The notes: generated from the letters alone by a model not told the origin. Numbered from the stretch's first letter, positions 1 through 7,039 are shown. The stretch is DNA of 10,539 nucleotides from Verrucomicrobiota bacterium (GCA_003217835.1 QHMQ01000124.1:1-10539); one strand, 5' to 3'. Program-made: numbers and translations.

Positions 1-399
1 ACAGTTGGGGTCGTAGCGATCGCTTAAAATCTCTCCGAGGATCGCCTCGGCCTCGCCATACTTGCCCTCAGCGATGCGCTGTTCCGCCAAGGCTACTCCG
101 CTCTTACAAAAGCCGTCGACCGCCTTGTCGTGTTCTTTTCCCGAGACCACTGCGTCCGGGAGATATGTGACCGCCGTTCTAAACTCTTCATGCGCCAGCG
201 TGAAATTCTTTGCTTCCATCGCGGCTTTACCACGCGCGAGAGCTGCTTCACCCTGTGGTATCGCACTCTGGCGCCGCTGAATTTCCCGGTCGGCGACTCC
301 TTGGAAATTCTGGCCAAAGCTGCTCAGGGAAATAAGGCTTTGCGAAAAAGCGATAAGACCGAAGAAAAGCAAGCTGCGGAGGGCTGAGTTTTTTTTCAT
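1..399 (-). CDS. Amuc_1098-like type IV pilus outer-membrane secretin (PilQ-like), N-terminal part only
   Basis: The frame is open for 133 codons from the ATG at 399-397 to the left edge with no stop, so the gene is cut by the window. Residues 1 to about 30 form a signal peptide: the basic start MKKNSALR, a hydrophobic stretch rich in L, F, I and S, then a likely cleavage near SSFGQ. The exported part starts with a charged segment (REIQRRQ) and continues as amphipathic helices of tetratricopeptide type, with phrases such as LAHEEFRTAV, SGVALAEQRIAEGKY and AEAILGEILSDRY. That matches the N-terminal helical region of the Amuc_1098 family of pilus outer-membrane proteins. The secretin domain would lie beyond position 1 and cannot be seen. 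The gene starts nine bases after the Amuc_1099-like stop and is last in the visible operon, where pilQ sits in a pilMNOPQ cluster. The secretin call rests on family resemblance and gene order. Confidence 0.8.
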   Translation of the reverse strand, partial: MKKNSALRSLLFFGLIAFSQSLISLSSFGQNFQGVADREIQRRQSAIPQGEAALARGKAAMEAKNFTLAHEEFRTAVTYLPDAVVSGKEHDKAVDGFCKSGVALAEQRIAEGKYGEAEAILGEILSDRYDPNC

Positions 400-408
400 A
401 AGTAAGAT

Positions 409-1374
409 TTATGGCGCGGCAAAGCCGATCTCGATGGGCTCATTTGGTTTCTGAGTGTTCACGATCACTGCCTTGGTTGACTGCACATCCACGAGCTTAT
501 ACTTGATGTCGTCCAACGGTTTCAATGAAAATTCTTGATCTTTTCTCACTTCAAATTCGCGGCGTCCGCCCCAGGCATAGGCAAAGGTCGCGACTGACTG
601 GGGCGACGTCGCGACCTTTTCTTTCACGAGCGTGAGCTGTTCTTTGGTCTCTTTATGTTCGAGGACCAACTCCGAAACATCGAGATTGGTGCCATACTGA
701 TTGCGGGCATGTTTTTCGACAAATTTAACGATCTTAAAAGGTGTGCCGTGGATCGTGTCTCCCATCTTCAAAAATTGCGTCGGCTCGCTCTGATCGATTG
801 TGTTAAGCCCAAATGTGCCCCCAACCCAGGATGAAAACATGTATCGGAAAGGTTCTTCAGTGGCCGATACCAAATGCAATTTTGTGAGATAATCAGGATG
901 CGAATCTTTATCCGTTGGATTGGTGCCTCCCTGCCACTCGTCGAGATTGGTGAAACCGTCCCCATCGGGATCTTGATCGAGGACATCCCCTTCCGCGATT
1001 GGCAAGCCAAATTGCTCAAACCAGTCATTCGGCACCGGTGGGTGTACCTGTGTATTTTGTAACGTCGCCGGAAGGCCGTTGGCGCCGATAAAATGTTTTT
1101 CCGGGACGAAAAGCCCAGACCGGCTGCTGGATTTCCACTGCGCGGGGTGCTGGAGCTGCTCGGCGGCACGATCAAGCTCAACAGCCTTAGCCGGCGGAGA
1201 GGCATTTTTTGGCGGAGGCGCGGTCTGATGTGCGGCTAAATTGTTTCCGAATTGCACGGCGCTCCACCAAATAGAAACGGCGGAAATAGAAAGAAAGACG
1301 CCTGCCGCGATAAACGTGACGCGATCATAATGCGTCCGAATCCAATCCATCGTTGCATCGATTTTCATAATCAT
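409..1374 (-). CDS. Amuc_1099-like pilus-system protein, bitopic, with calcium-loop motif
   Basis: This 321-residue protein has a short cytoplasmic start, one membrane helix at about residues 19-41 (FIAAGVFLSISAVSIWW) and a large periplasmic part. A Pro/Ala/Lys-rich linker covers about 48-65. Residues 135-146 read DPDGDGFTNLDE, the Asp-rich calcium-binding loop of EF-hand and thrombospondin type 3 repeats, followed by GGTNPTDKDSHPD. The C-terminal ~115 residues alternate in a beta-strand pattern and end in a segment (YKLVDVQSTKAVIVN) resembling the small beta domains of PilP and GspC. It lies between the PilO-like and secretin genes, exactly where pilP sits in canonical clusters. I infer that it links the inner-membrane platform to the secretin. 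The start is nine bases after the upstream stop. A second ATG two codons in (1368) is equally possible, and neither has a clear Shine-Dalgarno sequence. Confidence 0.8.
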   Translation of the reverse strand: MIMKIDATMDWIRTHYDRVTFIAAGVFLSISAVSIWWSAVQFGNNLAAHQTAPPPKNASPPAKAVELDRAAEQLQHPAQWKSSSRSGLFVPEKHFIGANGLPATLQNTQVHPPVPNDWFEQFGLPIAEGDVLDQDPDGDGFTNLDEWQGGTNPTDKDSHPDYLTKLHLVSATEEPFRYMFSSWVGGTFGLNTIDQSEPTQFLKMGDTIHGTPFKIVKFVEKHARNQYGTNLDVSELVLEHKETKEQLTLVKEKVATSPQSVATFAYAWGGRREFEVRKDQEFSLKPLDDIKYKLVDVQSTKAVIVNTQKPNEPIEIGFAAP

Positions 1375-1383
1375 CTCGCGAAG

Positions 1384-2313
1384 CTAGTAAGTGAATCTCA
1401 ACATCTCGATCCTGGCCGAAATTTCGATGTGCTCATTACCAACGATGAAATTTAGCGGCGCGTTGGCCGACTGGTTCGGAGCTGACGGTTCGTTTGCAGG
1501 CGGAGTTGGTTCAGCGGTCTTTTCGCGCGGCGGACCTTTATCCTTTTCATTCCGCACGTACAAGGTACGAATGATATAAAATTGTCCGCTCGAGCTGGAG
1601 ATTTGATTGAGGACTTTTCGCGCCACAGCTGGCGCTGCTTTAAACGTTAGATCGACAAGATTGCGCTCCAGCAACCTGGGGGAGGCCGCGCTCGGGCCGG
1701 GCGGCTTTGGTCCACGGACTGAGCTGCCCCTTCCTCCGGCGACCGGAGTTGCCGTTGAAGTAGGCGAAATTCCATGTTCTTCAGGCAAAGGCGTCCGGTG
1801 AAGAGAGGTCACGCTGTCCACTTTAGCGTCCACCAAAACATTGATGAGCATTTGTATTTGGGCGAGCTCCTGTCCGAGGAGCGGTGCCGCCTCTGTTTTC
1901 GGCAAGGCAGTGGCAAACTCGTCAAAGCCGAGGCGAAAATTATCAGGAAATTTCACGTTGTTTGCATGTGCTCTCTCGAGTGTGACGATCGTCACCTGGC
2001 GCAAACGTGATTGAAATTCATTAGGTGCCAGGGGCGGGGCCGGAGCCATCTGGATTTTCAGTTCCTCTTTAAACTTATCCAGTGCCGCGCTGTAATTCTC
2101 GAGATGGACTTTCAGTTTCCGATAATTGGCATCGTTTGGGAATGGATCGAGACGTTGAAGCCGGTGTAGCTCCGCCACGGCCGCATCGAATTGTCCCTTG
2201 GTATTGCTCCAGTTACTCCTTGCCATGAACAAAAGGATTCCGGCGCCTAGCGTGCAAATTCCAAAAAGAATTAAAAATGTGCCGAGCCATCGGTTTTGCT
2301 GAAACCAGGTCAT
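1384..2313 (-). CDS. Amuc_1100-like pilus protein (PilO-like)
   Basis: The protein has 309 residues: a short cytoplasmic start, a membrane helix at about 10-30 (LGTFLILFGICTLGAGILLF), a charged coiled coil at about 35-90, then two small alpha/beta halves (about 98-175 and 215-309). A Gly/Pro/Ser-rich linker at 180-212 separates the halves, and a Pro/Ala-rich loop at 260-288 precedes the last strand. That layout is the one described for Akkermansia Amuc_1100, a PilO-like protein also studied for host immune signalling. I infer nothing about host effects here. The frame is open for 18 more codons upstream (to 2367), but those overlap the previous gene. The ATG at 2313 overlaps the upstream TGA as ATGA, has a GGTGA Shine-Dalgarno sequence seven bases before it, and places the membrane helix normally. 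Translational coupling to the PilM-like gene is likely. Confidence 0.85.
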   Translation of the reverse strand: MTWFQQNRWLGTFLILFGICTLGAGILLFMARSNWSNTKGQFDAAVAELHRLQRLDPFPNDANYRKLKVHLENYSAALDKFKEELKIQMAPAPPLAPNEFQSRLRQVTIVTLERAHANNVKFPDNFRLGFDEFATALPKTEAAPLLGQELAQIQMLINVLVDAKVDSVTSLHRTPLPEEHGISPTSTATPVAGGRGSSVRGPKPPGPSAASPRLLERNLVDLTFKAAPAVARKVLNQISSSSGQFYIIRTLYVRNEKDKGPPREKTAEPTPPANEPSAPNQSANAPLNFIVGNEHIEISARIEMLRFTY

Positions 2314-4082
2314 GGCAATTTCACCGGCTTGCGAAGATCGAGATGCAGCTCGTAAGGAAACGCCCACTCTGTCTCGTTCGGCACTGAGTTCGATTTGATT
2401 ACACGCTCCGGAATTTTTGCGTCGACAATGAAAAACGGCGAATCCGCCAGGTTACGAACGTAATCGACGACGACTTCCTGCTGTTTCGGATTCAACAGGT
2501 AGAGACCACGTACAACAACGCCATCAATTGCCGGTCCGCCCGCGCTTTCTGGTTTTGTTTTCGATCTAGTCGCCGGAGACGGCGCAATTACTGGCGTGGA
2601 AGCGGGCGCAATTTCCGCGGCGCGTTTCTCGCCAGCTCCCAGCAGTTTTCCACCGGAAGTGGCGGCAAGTTCGGTAATCCAAATGTCGGCTTCCGGCAGA
2701 TGCGCGTTAAGGTCTTCGAGAATTTCCGGCCAGAAGCTGCGATCGTTAATTGCTGTAATGAGCGGCACCGCGACACTGTCCAGGGAGGCGATTTGTTTTT
2801 TGAGCTTATCAAGCCGCGTTTCTGCGACCCTCATGGTATCGATCTTTTGCTGAAGGGCCCGCGTAGTCTGCTGCGTTACTTGGGCGGCTCGCGTGTGGTA
2901 AACAGACCAACCAAGCAAAGTCAGAATGAAGCAAGCCGCCGCCATAATGAAAAATGGCCGGCGCCTGTCTAATTCGTGCTTCCGAACCACGCTTCGTGGG
3001 AGCAGGTTCAACTCCATCGGACAACTGCTTACGCTCCGAAGCGCCAGCCCTACGACTTCACCCAGCAAATGCGCGGACCGCGCAAGCTCAGCCGCCGGCG
3101 CCAGCGCGGCCGCGGTCACATAGCGGAGCGGATTAAAAAACTCGATCGGCACCTGCAGTTTTTCGTTAAAAAACTCGCGCATGTAAGGCATTCCCGCGCT
3201 GCCACCGCATAGGAAAATCCGCTCCGGCGGATTTCCCAGCTGCTGCCCACGATAATAGCTGATGGAACGGATCAGTTCCCCGTGCAATCGCGTCATTGTG
3301 CTGCGTACCACCTTCGAGACGCGAGCAACTTCAGGGTCCGTTGGTTCGGCATATGCACCTCCGAGGCTCACAAAACCATTACGCTTCTTGCGAGATTCCG
3401 CCGCCGCGAATGGCTCGCCAAATTCCCTGGCAATTGCGGCGGTAATCGAGCTACCGCCAATTGGAATGCTCCGCGAGAAAACTTTTGCCGGCTCGATAAA
3501 GAGAAGATTTGTCGTGCGCGCTCCGATATCCACAAGCAAGGAACAGCCACTAAGGTCGCTATAATTGTAGCGGAACGCGTTATAGAGCGCCATGGGCGCG
3601 ATATCGACGATCGATGTGTACAACCCCGTCTCCTCAACCGCACCGTTGATCTCATCGAGCAAGTCAACTTTAATCGCAACCAGTACAACCTGAATTGGTT
3701 CGCCGCCCCCGCCTCCCACAAGCTGGTAATCCCAAACGACCTCGTCGATTGGGAAAGGAACATTTTGCTGCGCCTCGAAAGAAATGATTCTCTCGATCTT
3801 TTCTTCGTCAACCGACGGAAGTTTGACAAAACGCGCGAAAACTGATTGTCCGGAGACGGCGTAGTTGATTCGGCCGCGTTTGACTTGCAGCTCGGTCATC
3901 ATTTCGCGCAAAGCAACGGGTATTTGCGCGTGCCCCATTCCCTCTCCAGCTGGATCGGCCAGGATTTCCCGAAAGCGATAATCCACCAATACCAAGCCTC
4001 CGTGTGCCTGGACGCGAAATTCAGCCAAGCCGATGGTCTGAGATCCAAGGTTGAGACTGATGAGGCGTGTCGATCTGACCAT
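2310..4082 (-). CDS. pilM: Amuc_1101-like PilM protein fused to a PilN-like membrane domain
   Basis: At 590 residues this is much longer than a typical PilM (about 350). Residues 1 to about 350 are an actin-like ATPase of the PilM type. They contain a first phosphate loop (LNLGSQTIGLAEF, 10-22), the PilM phrase NVPFPIDEVVWDYQ (107-120), a second phosphate loop (LLVDIGARTTNLLFI, 182-196) and an adenosine-site motif (RIFLCGGSAGMPYM, 288-301). Residues 355-375 (MELNLLP then basic residues) match the cytoplasmic tail of PilN, which docks on PilM. A membrane helix (about 376-396), a coiled coil (about 398-435) and a periplasmic alpha/beta region (about 445-590) follow. The last contains a low-complexity Ala/Pro/Ser/Lys insert at 484-515. 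The chain therefore appears to combine PilM and PilN. The start follows the Amuc_1102-like stop by 11 bases, and the end overlaps the next gene by four. In related systems PilM and PilN form the inner-membrane platform that positions the pilus motor. Confidence 0.88.
   Translation of the reverse strand: MVRSTRLISLNLGSQTIGLAEFRVQAHGGLVLVDYRFREILADPAGEGMGHAQIPVALREMMTELQVKRGRINYAVSGQSVFARFVKLPSVDEEKIERIISFEAQQNVPFPIDEVVWDYQLVGGGGGEPIQVVLVAIKVDLLDEINGAVEETGLYTSIVDIAPMALYNAFRYNYSDLSGCSLLVDIGARTTNLLFIEPAKVFSRSIPIGGSSITAAIAREFGEPFAAAESRKKRNGFVSLGGAYAEPTDPEVARVSKVVRSTMTRLHGELIRSISYYRGQQLGNPPERIFLCGGSAGMPYMREFFNEKLQVPIEFFNPLRYVTAAALAPAAELARSAHLLGEVVGLALRSVSSCPMELNLLPRSVVRKHELDRRRPFFIMAAACFILTLLGWSVYHTRAAQVTQQTTRALQQKIDTMRVAETRLDKLKKQIASLDSVAVPLITAINDRSFWPEILEDLNAHLPEADIWITELAATSGGKLLGAGEKRAAEIAPASTPVIAPSPATRSKTKPESAGGPAIDGVVVRGLYLLNPKQQEVVVDYVRNLADSPFFIVDAKIPERVIKSNSVPNETEWAFPYELHLDLRKPVKLP
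2321..2325 (-). promoter_or_regulatory. Ribosome binding site deciding the Amuc_1100-like start
   Basis: GGTGA on the minus strand ends seven bases before the ATG at 2313-2311, inside the last codons of the PilM-like gene. With the ATGA overlap it favours the start at 2313 over the longer frame to 2367. Confidence 0.5.
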
Positions 4083-4093
4083 TCGATCGAGAA

Positions 4094-4663
4094 TCAGCGG
4101 CCTGACGCTTTAATTTGCTCGTAACGGTCCCAGTAAAGGGGAGCGAACGGTGTTTCGTTCTTGTTCAGGACAAAACCGGAAATCTGCGGTAGGGCGGCGA
4201 ACCATTGCGGCTGCGCACGCGCAAGGCTGACCTCGTCTTTCACCGCGCCTCCCTGCACGATTTGCACCGCGATGTTTTGAAATGAGTTCACCGCAATTGG
4301 TCGATTGTTCCCGAATCGTGCAAGCGCACCTGGTGAGACGTACATGACTGAGCGGTTCTCGCGGCCCGCGGGAATGTTCATGTGTGTCACTTCACCAGTC
4401 AGAACGTTTCCATTAAAGAGAATGTAATACTTGAATGTCAGCTCATCGGTCCAGTCTGGCGCCGCGCTAAATTCAACCTCCACTTCCAGCCAGCGATCAC
4501 CTTGATTGATTCGATATCGTCCCCCACCTCCGTAGCTGAAATCCGGCGTCGAAATCAGGTTTTTGGTGATTTTCGTGATCTGGAAGTCGGCCGCCGAGCC
4601 TATCTGTGTATAGGCGATAAGCAGCGAAGAAGTAAAAAGGCCCAACAGAGAGCTAGCTTTCAT
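4094..4663 (-). CDS. Amuc_1102-like exported pilus-system protein
   Basis: This 189-residue protein begins with a signal peptide (MKASSLLGLFTSSLLIAYTQ, then IGSAADF) with likely cleavage after residue 24 or 25. The mature part looks mostly beta: WLEVEVEFSA, ELTFKYYILFNG and GEVTHMNIPAG are alternating strands, and RSVMYVSPGALARF is another conserved-looking block. A four-glycine run lies at about 45-48. It resembles the Amuc_1102 family, whose gene sits beside the PilM-like gene in Akkermansia. The family's biochemical role is not established; a periplasmic or surface part of the pilus machine is an inference. This is the first visible gene of the operon. The 94 bases upstream (4664-4757) must hold any promoter, but I find no convincing -35/-10 pair there. 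The ATG at 4663 is chosen because it gives a complete signal peptide. Confidence 0.82.
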   Translation of the reverse strand: MKASSLLGLFTSSLLIAYTQIGSAADFQITKITKNLISTPDFSYGGGGRYRINQGDRWLEVEVEFSAAPDWTDELTFKYYILFNGNVLTGEVTHMNIPAGRENRSVMYVSPGALARFGNNRPIAVNSFQNIAVQIVQGGAVKDEVSLARAQPQWFAALPQISGFVLNKNETPFAPLYWDRYEQIKASGR

Positions 4664-4757
4664 ACTATTTGCTTCATATTGAAACGTTCAGTTTTGCAGC
4701 GGGATACGTGAAAATGTTCAGGGGATTCCTCGTTCAAAATCTACCCGCATTCCAGTT
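4664..4757. other. Intergenic gap before the pilus operon
   Basis: These 94 bases separate the zinc-ribbon gene stop from the Amuc_1102-like start, both on the minus strand. I find no strong hairpin with a T-run ending the upstream unit and no convincing promoter. Read-through from the decarboxylase unit into the pilus operon is therefore possible. Confidence 0.4.
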
Positions 4758-4973
4758 CTAAAATTCGGAACAACTCATAATCACGCGACCTCGACAAATA
4801 TCGCTGTGACAAACTAACTTGCACTTCTCCTCCACCGCGATTGCTCCGCATACTGGGCATGCTGTGCCGGGCGAGGTCGCGACATCGCTTCCGGTCTGGC
4901 CCGCGGCTGTCTCGTAGATTCTCCCTTTGTTGTTCGACGTTCCACTCAATGCTCTCCAGTGTATCTTCGCCAT
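4758..4973 (-). CDS. Small cysteine-rich zinc-ribbon-like protein, function unknown
   Basis: The protein has 71 residues with six cysteines, all in the second half. CPVC is at 39-42, followed by C51, C55, C60 and C68 in EEKCKLVCHSDICRGRVIMSCSEF-like spacing (Cys gaps 2, 8, 3, 4 and 7 residues). Paired cysteines around a short basic hairpin look like a structural zinc ribbon. The block resembles a recurrent type of short bacterial zinc-ribbon protein, though I cannot name the family. The N-terminal 36 residues are polar and look variable. The ATG lies five bases after the stop of the UDP-glucuronate decarboxylase (TGA, ACCCG, ATG), so the two are probably cotranscribed and coupled. No other ATG in this frame would keep the CPVC motif. 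A longer minus-strand frame overlaps here in another register and is judged spurious. Confidence 0.65.
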   Translation of the reverse strand: MAKIHWRALSGTSNNKGRIYETAAGQTGSDVATSPGTACPVCGAIAVEEKCKLVCHSDICRGRVIMSCSEF

Positions 4974-4978
4974 CGGGT

Positions 4979-5938
4979 TCAGTCGCTCTTGAGCGATTCC
5001 CGAAAATACTTGATCGTTCGGGTGATCCCCTCTTCGAAACTGACTCGCGGTTCCCAGCCAAGAACTTTTTTCGCGCGCGAAATATCTGGCTGGCGCACTT
5101 TCGGATCATCCTCGGGTAGGGGCTTATATTCAATGGTCGATTTTGTCCCGGTAATGCGAATGATCTCATCGGCAAACTGCTTGATTGTCATCTCGCGTGG
5201 ATTTCCGAGGTTAACCGGCTCGTGAAAATCGCTCATTGCCAGTTTGAAAATCCCATCGATCAGGTCGGAAACGTAGCAAAACGAGCGCGTCTGTGAACCA
5301 TTACCGAAGACAGTGAGCGGCCTTCCCGCCAGCGCCTGGCTAATAAACGCAGGAACAACACGCCCGTCCCGCAGCCGCATCCGGGGGCCATATGTGTTAA
5401 AGATGCGGAGAATTTTTGTGTCGATCTTGTGATAACGGTGGTAGGCCATCGTCATCGCTTCGGCGAACCGCTTCGCCTCATCGTAAACGCCCCGCGGCCC
5501 TATTGGGTTGACGTTCCCCCAATAGTCTTCCTTTTGCGGATGCACAAGCGGATCGCCGTAAGTTTCTGAAGTCGATGCAAGAATGAAAGACGCCCCTTTA
5601 GCCTTGGCCAGCCCGAGGGCATTGTGCGTCCCAAGCGCGCCGACTTTCAATGTTGGAATCGGCAATTCGAGATAATCGATCGGACTCGCGGGCGAGGCGA
5701 AATGAAAAACGTAATCGATTTTTTCTTCGGGAAGGAAAATAAAATTGGAAACATTGTGCTTAATAAAATGGTAATTTTCGTTTCCGGCCAGGTGCCCAAT
5801 GTTGGCCGCATTGCCCGTGATCAGATTGTCGATCGCAATAACGCGATGATCTTGCGCCAATAGACGATCCGTCAAATGCGACCCCAAAAAACCGGCGGCG
5901 CCAGTAACGACGGAAATCGGTTGCGAACGAGCAGACAT
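4979..5938 (-). CDS. UDP-glucuronate decarboxylase (UDP-xylose synthase), extended SDR family
   Basis: This 319-residue cytosolic enzyme of the extended short-chain dehydrogenase family converts UDP-glucuronate to UDP-xylose by NAD-dependent oxidation, decarboxylation and reduction. The Rossmann nucleotide loop is TGAAGFLGSHL (12-22). The catalytic set is visible: S124-E125 in LASTSETYGDP and Y152-x3-K156 in PRGVYDEAKRFAEA. Further subgroup signatures are HFASPASP (79-86), FNTYGPRM (180-187), TRSFCYVSDL (217-226) and a C-terminal RQPDISRAKKVLGWEP. The length fits the soluble bacterial enzymes. The product feeds cell-surface polysaccharide; no glycosyltransferase is in view, so the pathway is not defined here. 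The gene starts a two-gene unit with the zinc-ribbon protein and diverges from trpS across 141 bases. No Shine-Dalgarno sequence is evident before the ATG. Related dTDP-glucose dehydratases are the main alternative, but ASPASP and the decarboxylase-type YDEAKR context favour this call. Confidence 0.92.
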   Translation of the reverse strand: MSARSQPISVVTGAAGFLGSHLTDRLLAQDHRVIAIDNLITGNAANIGHLAGNENYHFIKHNVSNFIFLPEEKIDYVFHFASPASPIDYLELPIPTLKVGALGTHNALGLAKAKGASFILASTSETYGDPLVHPQKEDYWGNVNPIGPRGVYDEAKRFAEAMTMAYHRYHKIDTKILRIFNTYGPRMRLRDGRVVPAFISQALAGRPLTVFGNGSQTRSFCYVSDLIDGIFKLAMSDFHEPVNLGNPREMTIKQFADEIIRITGTKSTIEYKPLPEDDPKVRQPDISRAKKVLGWEPRVSFEEGITRTIKYFRESLKSD

Positions 5939-5996
5939 CGCGCGCTTATCTAGCGGGTGCGCTGAAAATTAGCGAGCAAGAAACGATTCAAATTGC

Positions 5997-6024
5997 AGAT
6001 TCCGGATCTGAGATTCCAGATTTG
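5997..6024. repeat. Tandem 14-base repeat, two copies (left arm)
   Basis: Two contiguous copies, AGATTCCGGATCTG (5997-6010) and AGATTCCAGATTTG (6011-6024), differ at two positions, both transitions. Their reverse complement reads as a rotated form of the unit found twice at 6044-6071, so the two pairs form inverted arms around a short spacer in the divergent gap before trpS. Confidence 0.8.
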
Positions 6025-6043
6025 AACGTAATGATTCGCTTTC

Positions 6044-6071
6044 AATCTTAAATCTGAAATCTTAAATCTGA
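6044..6071. repeat. Tandem 14-base repeat, two perfect copies (right arm)
   Basis: AATCTTAAATCTGA occurs twice without mismatch (6044-6057 and 6058-6071), ending eight bases before the trpS ATG. It occupies the place where a trpS Shine-Dalgarno sequence would be, and none is seen. Aligned against the reverse complement of 5997-6024 over about 24 bases, nearly all differences are transitions. Confidence 0.85.
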
Positions 6072-6079
6072 AAATCGAC

Positions 6080-7039
6080 ATGCGTATTTTATCCGGCATT
6101 CAACCGAGCGGCGTACTGCATATCGGCAACTACTTCGGAATGATGCAGCCGGCGATCGCGCTGCAGGCGCAAGGAGAAGCGTTTTATTTTATCGCTGATT
6201 ATCACGCACTCACCAGTCTTCGTGATCCGAAGGCCCTACGTGAAAACAGCCGCCGCGTCGCGCTTGATTTCCTCGCTTGCGGTCTCGACCCGGAACGCGC
6301 TGCACTTTTTCGACAATCGGACGTGCCACAGGTGACGGAGTTGGCCTGGATTTTATCCACGGTTGCGCCGATGGGATTGCTCGAGCGCGCGCATTCTTAC
6401 AAGGACAAGATTGCGCGCGGCATAGCTTCGTCTGCCGGGCTATTTAATTATCCCGTGCTGATGGCGGCCGATATTTTGATTTACGACAGCGACGCCGTGC
6501 CTGTCGGCAAAGATCAAAAGCAGCACATCGAAATCACGCGGGATCTTGCGGTAAAGATGAACGAAACTTTCGGGCAAATTTTCAAATTGCCCGAGCCACG
6601 GATTCATACGGCAACGGAAGTCGTTCCGGGAATCGACGGGCAGAAGATGAGCAAAAGCTACGGCAATAACATCGACATCTTCGGCGCCGAAAAGGAAACG
6701 CGGAAGCGGGTAATGAGCATCGTGACTGATTCCACGCCGGTTGAAGCGCCCAAGGATCTTGCAAGATCGACAATCTTCGAGCTCTACTCGCTCTTTGCGA
6801 CCAAAAATGAAATTGCGGAAATGCGGGAACGATTCCAAAAGGGCGGCACAGGCTATGGCGATTTCAAAAAGGAACTCTTTGAAAAGCTCTGGCTATATTT
6901 TGCGCCGATGCGCAAGCGTCGCGAAGAAATCCTAGCCGACAAATCGTACATCGACAACGTCCTCAGTCGCGGCGCAAAGCGCGCAAACGAAGTCGCTGAT
7001 GTGGTTATGAAGCGCGTTCGCGCAGCGGTCGGACTGTAA
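6080..7039 (+). CDS. trpS: Tryptophanyl-tRNA synthetase
   Basis: This 319-residue class I aminoacyl-tRNA synthetase charges tRNA(Trp) with tryptophan in the cytoplasm, using ATP. The start MRILSGIQPSG leads into the HIGN signature at 14-17. The second ATP signature, KMSKS, is at 189-193 within GIDGQKMSKSYGNNIDIF. Other family marks are FIADYHALT (37-45), the YPVLMAADILIYDSDAVPVG segment (124-143) that lines the tryptophan pocket, and KDQKQHIEITRDLA (144-157). The C-terminal helical anticodon-binding part (about 240-319) is complete, and the length is a little under the usual 325-340. The ATG fits the known N-terminus. The leader has no Shine-Dalgarno sequence and is filled by the 14-base repeats. 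The DUF167 gene follows 31 bases later on the same strand and may be cotranscribed. Confidence 0.97.
   Translation: MRILSGIQPSGVLHIGNYFGMMQPAIALQAQGEAFYFIADYHALTSLRDPKALRENSRRVALDFLACGLDPERAALFRQSDVPQVTELAWILSTVAPMGLLERAHSYKDKIARGIASSAGLFNYPVLMAADILIYDSDAVPVGKDQKQHIEITRDLAVKMNETFGQIFKLPEPRIHTATEVVPGIDGQKMSKSYGNNIDIFGAEKETRKRVMSIVTDSTPVEAPKDLARSTIFELYSLFATKNEIAEMRERFQKGGTGYGDFKKELFEKLWLYFAPMRKRREEILADKSYIDNVLSRGAKRANEVADVVMKRVRAAVGL

Noticed and set aside
2314..2367. Eighteen-codon N-terminal extension of the Amuc_1100-like gene
   Set aside because: It overlaps the end of the PilM-like gene. The ATG at 2313 has an ATGA overlap, a Shine-Dalgarno sequence and correct placement of the membrane helix.
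3282..3845. 187-codon plus-strand frame antisense to the PilM-like gene
   Set aside because: Its composition is that of a reverse-strand shadow, it has no motifs, and it lies wholly inside a strongly supported gene.
4741..5175. 144-codon minus-strand frame overlapping the decarboxylase and zinc-ribbon genes
   Set aside because: It is rich in Arg and Ser without recognisable motifs, and overlaps two frames that have clear family or cysteine signatures.
6022..6051. Possible trpS promoter (TTGAAC, then TCTTAA 18 bases on)
   Set aside because: The -10 match is only three of six and falls inside the repeat unit, so it is not distinguishable from chance.
5997..6071. CRISPR-like array
   Set aside because: The units are 14 bases, directly abutting and inverted in pairs, with no unique spacers and no cas genes.
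5939..6079. T-box or tryptophan-leader attenuator before trpS
   Set aside because: There is no T-box core sequence, no short Trp-rich leader peptide and no terminator T-run. The space is filled by the 14-base repeats.
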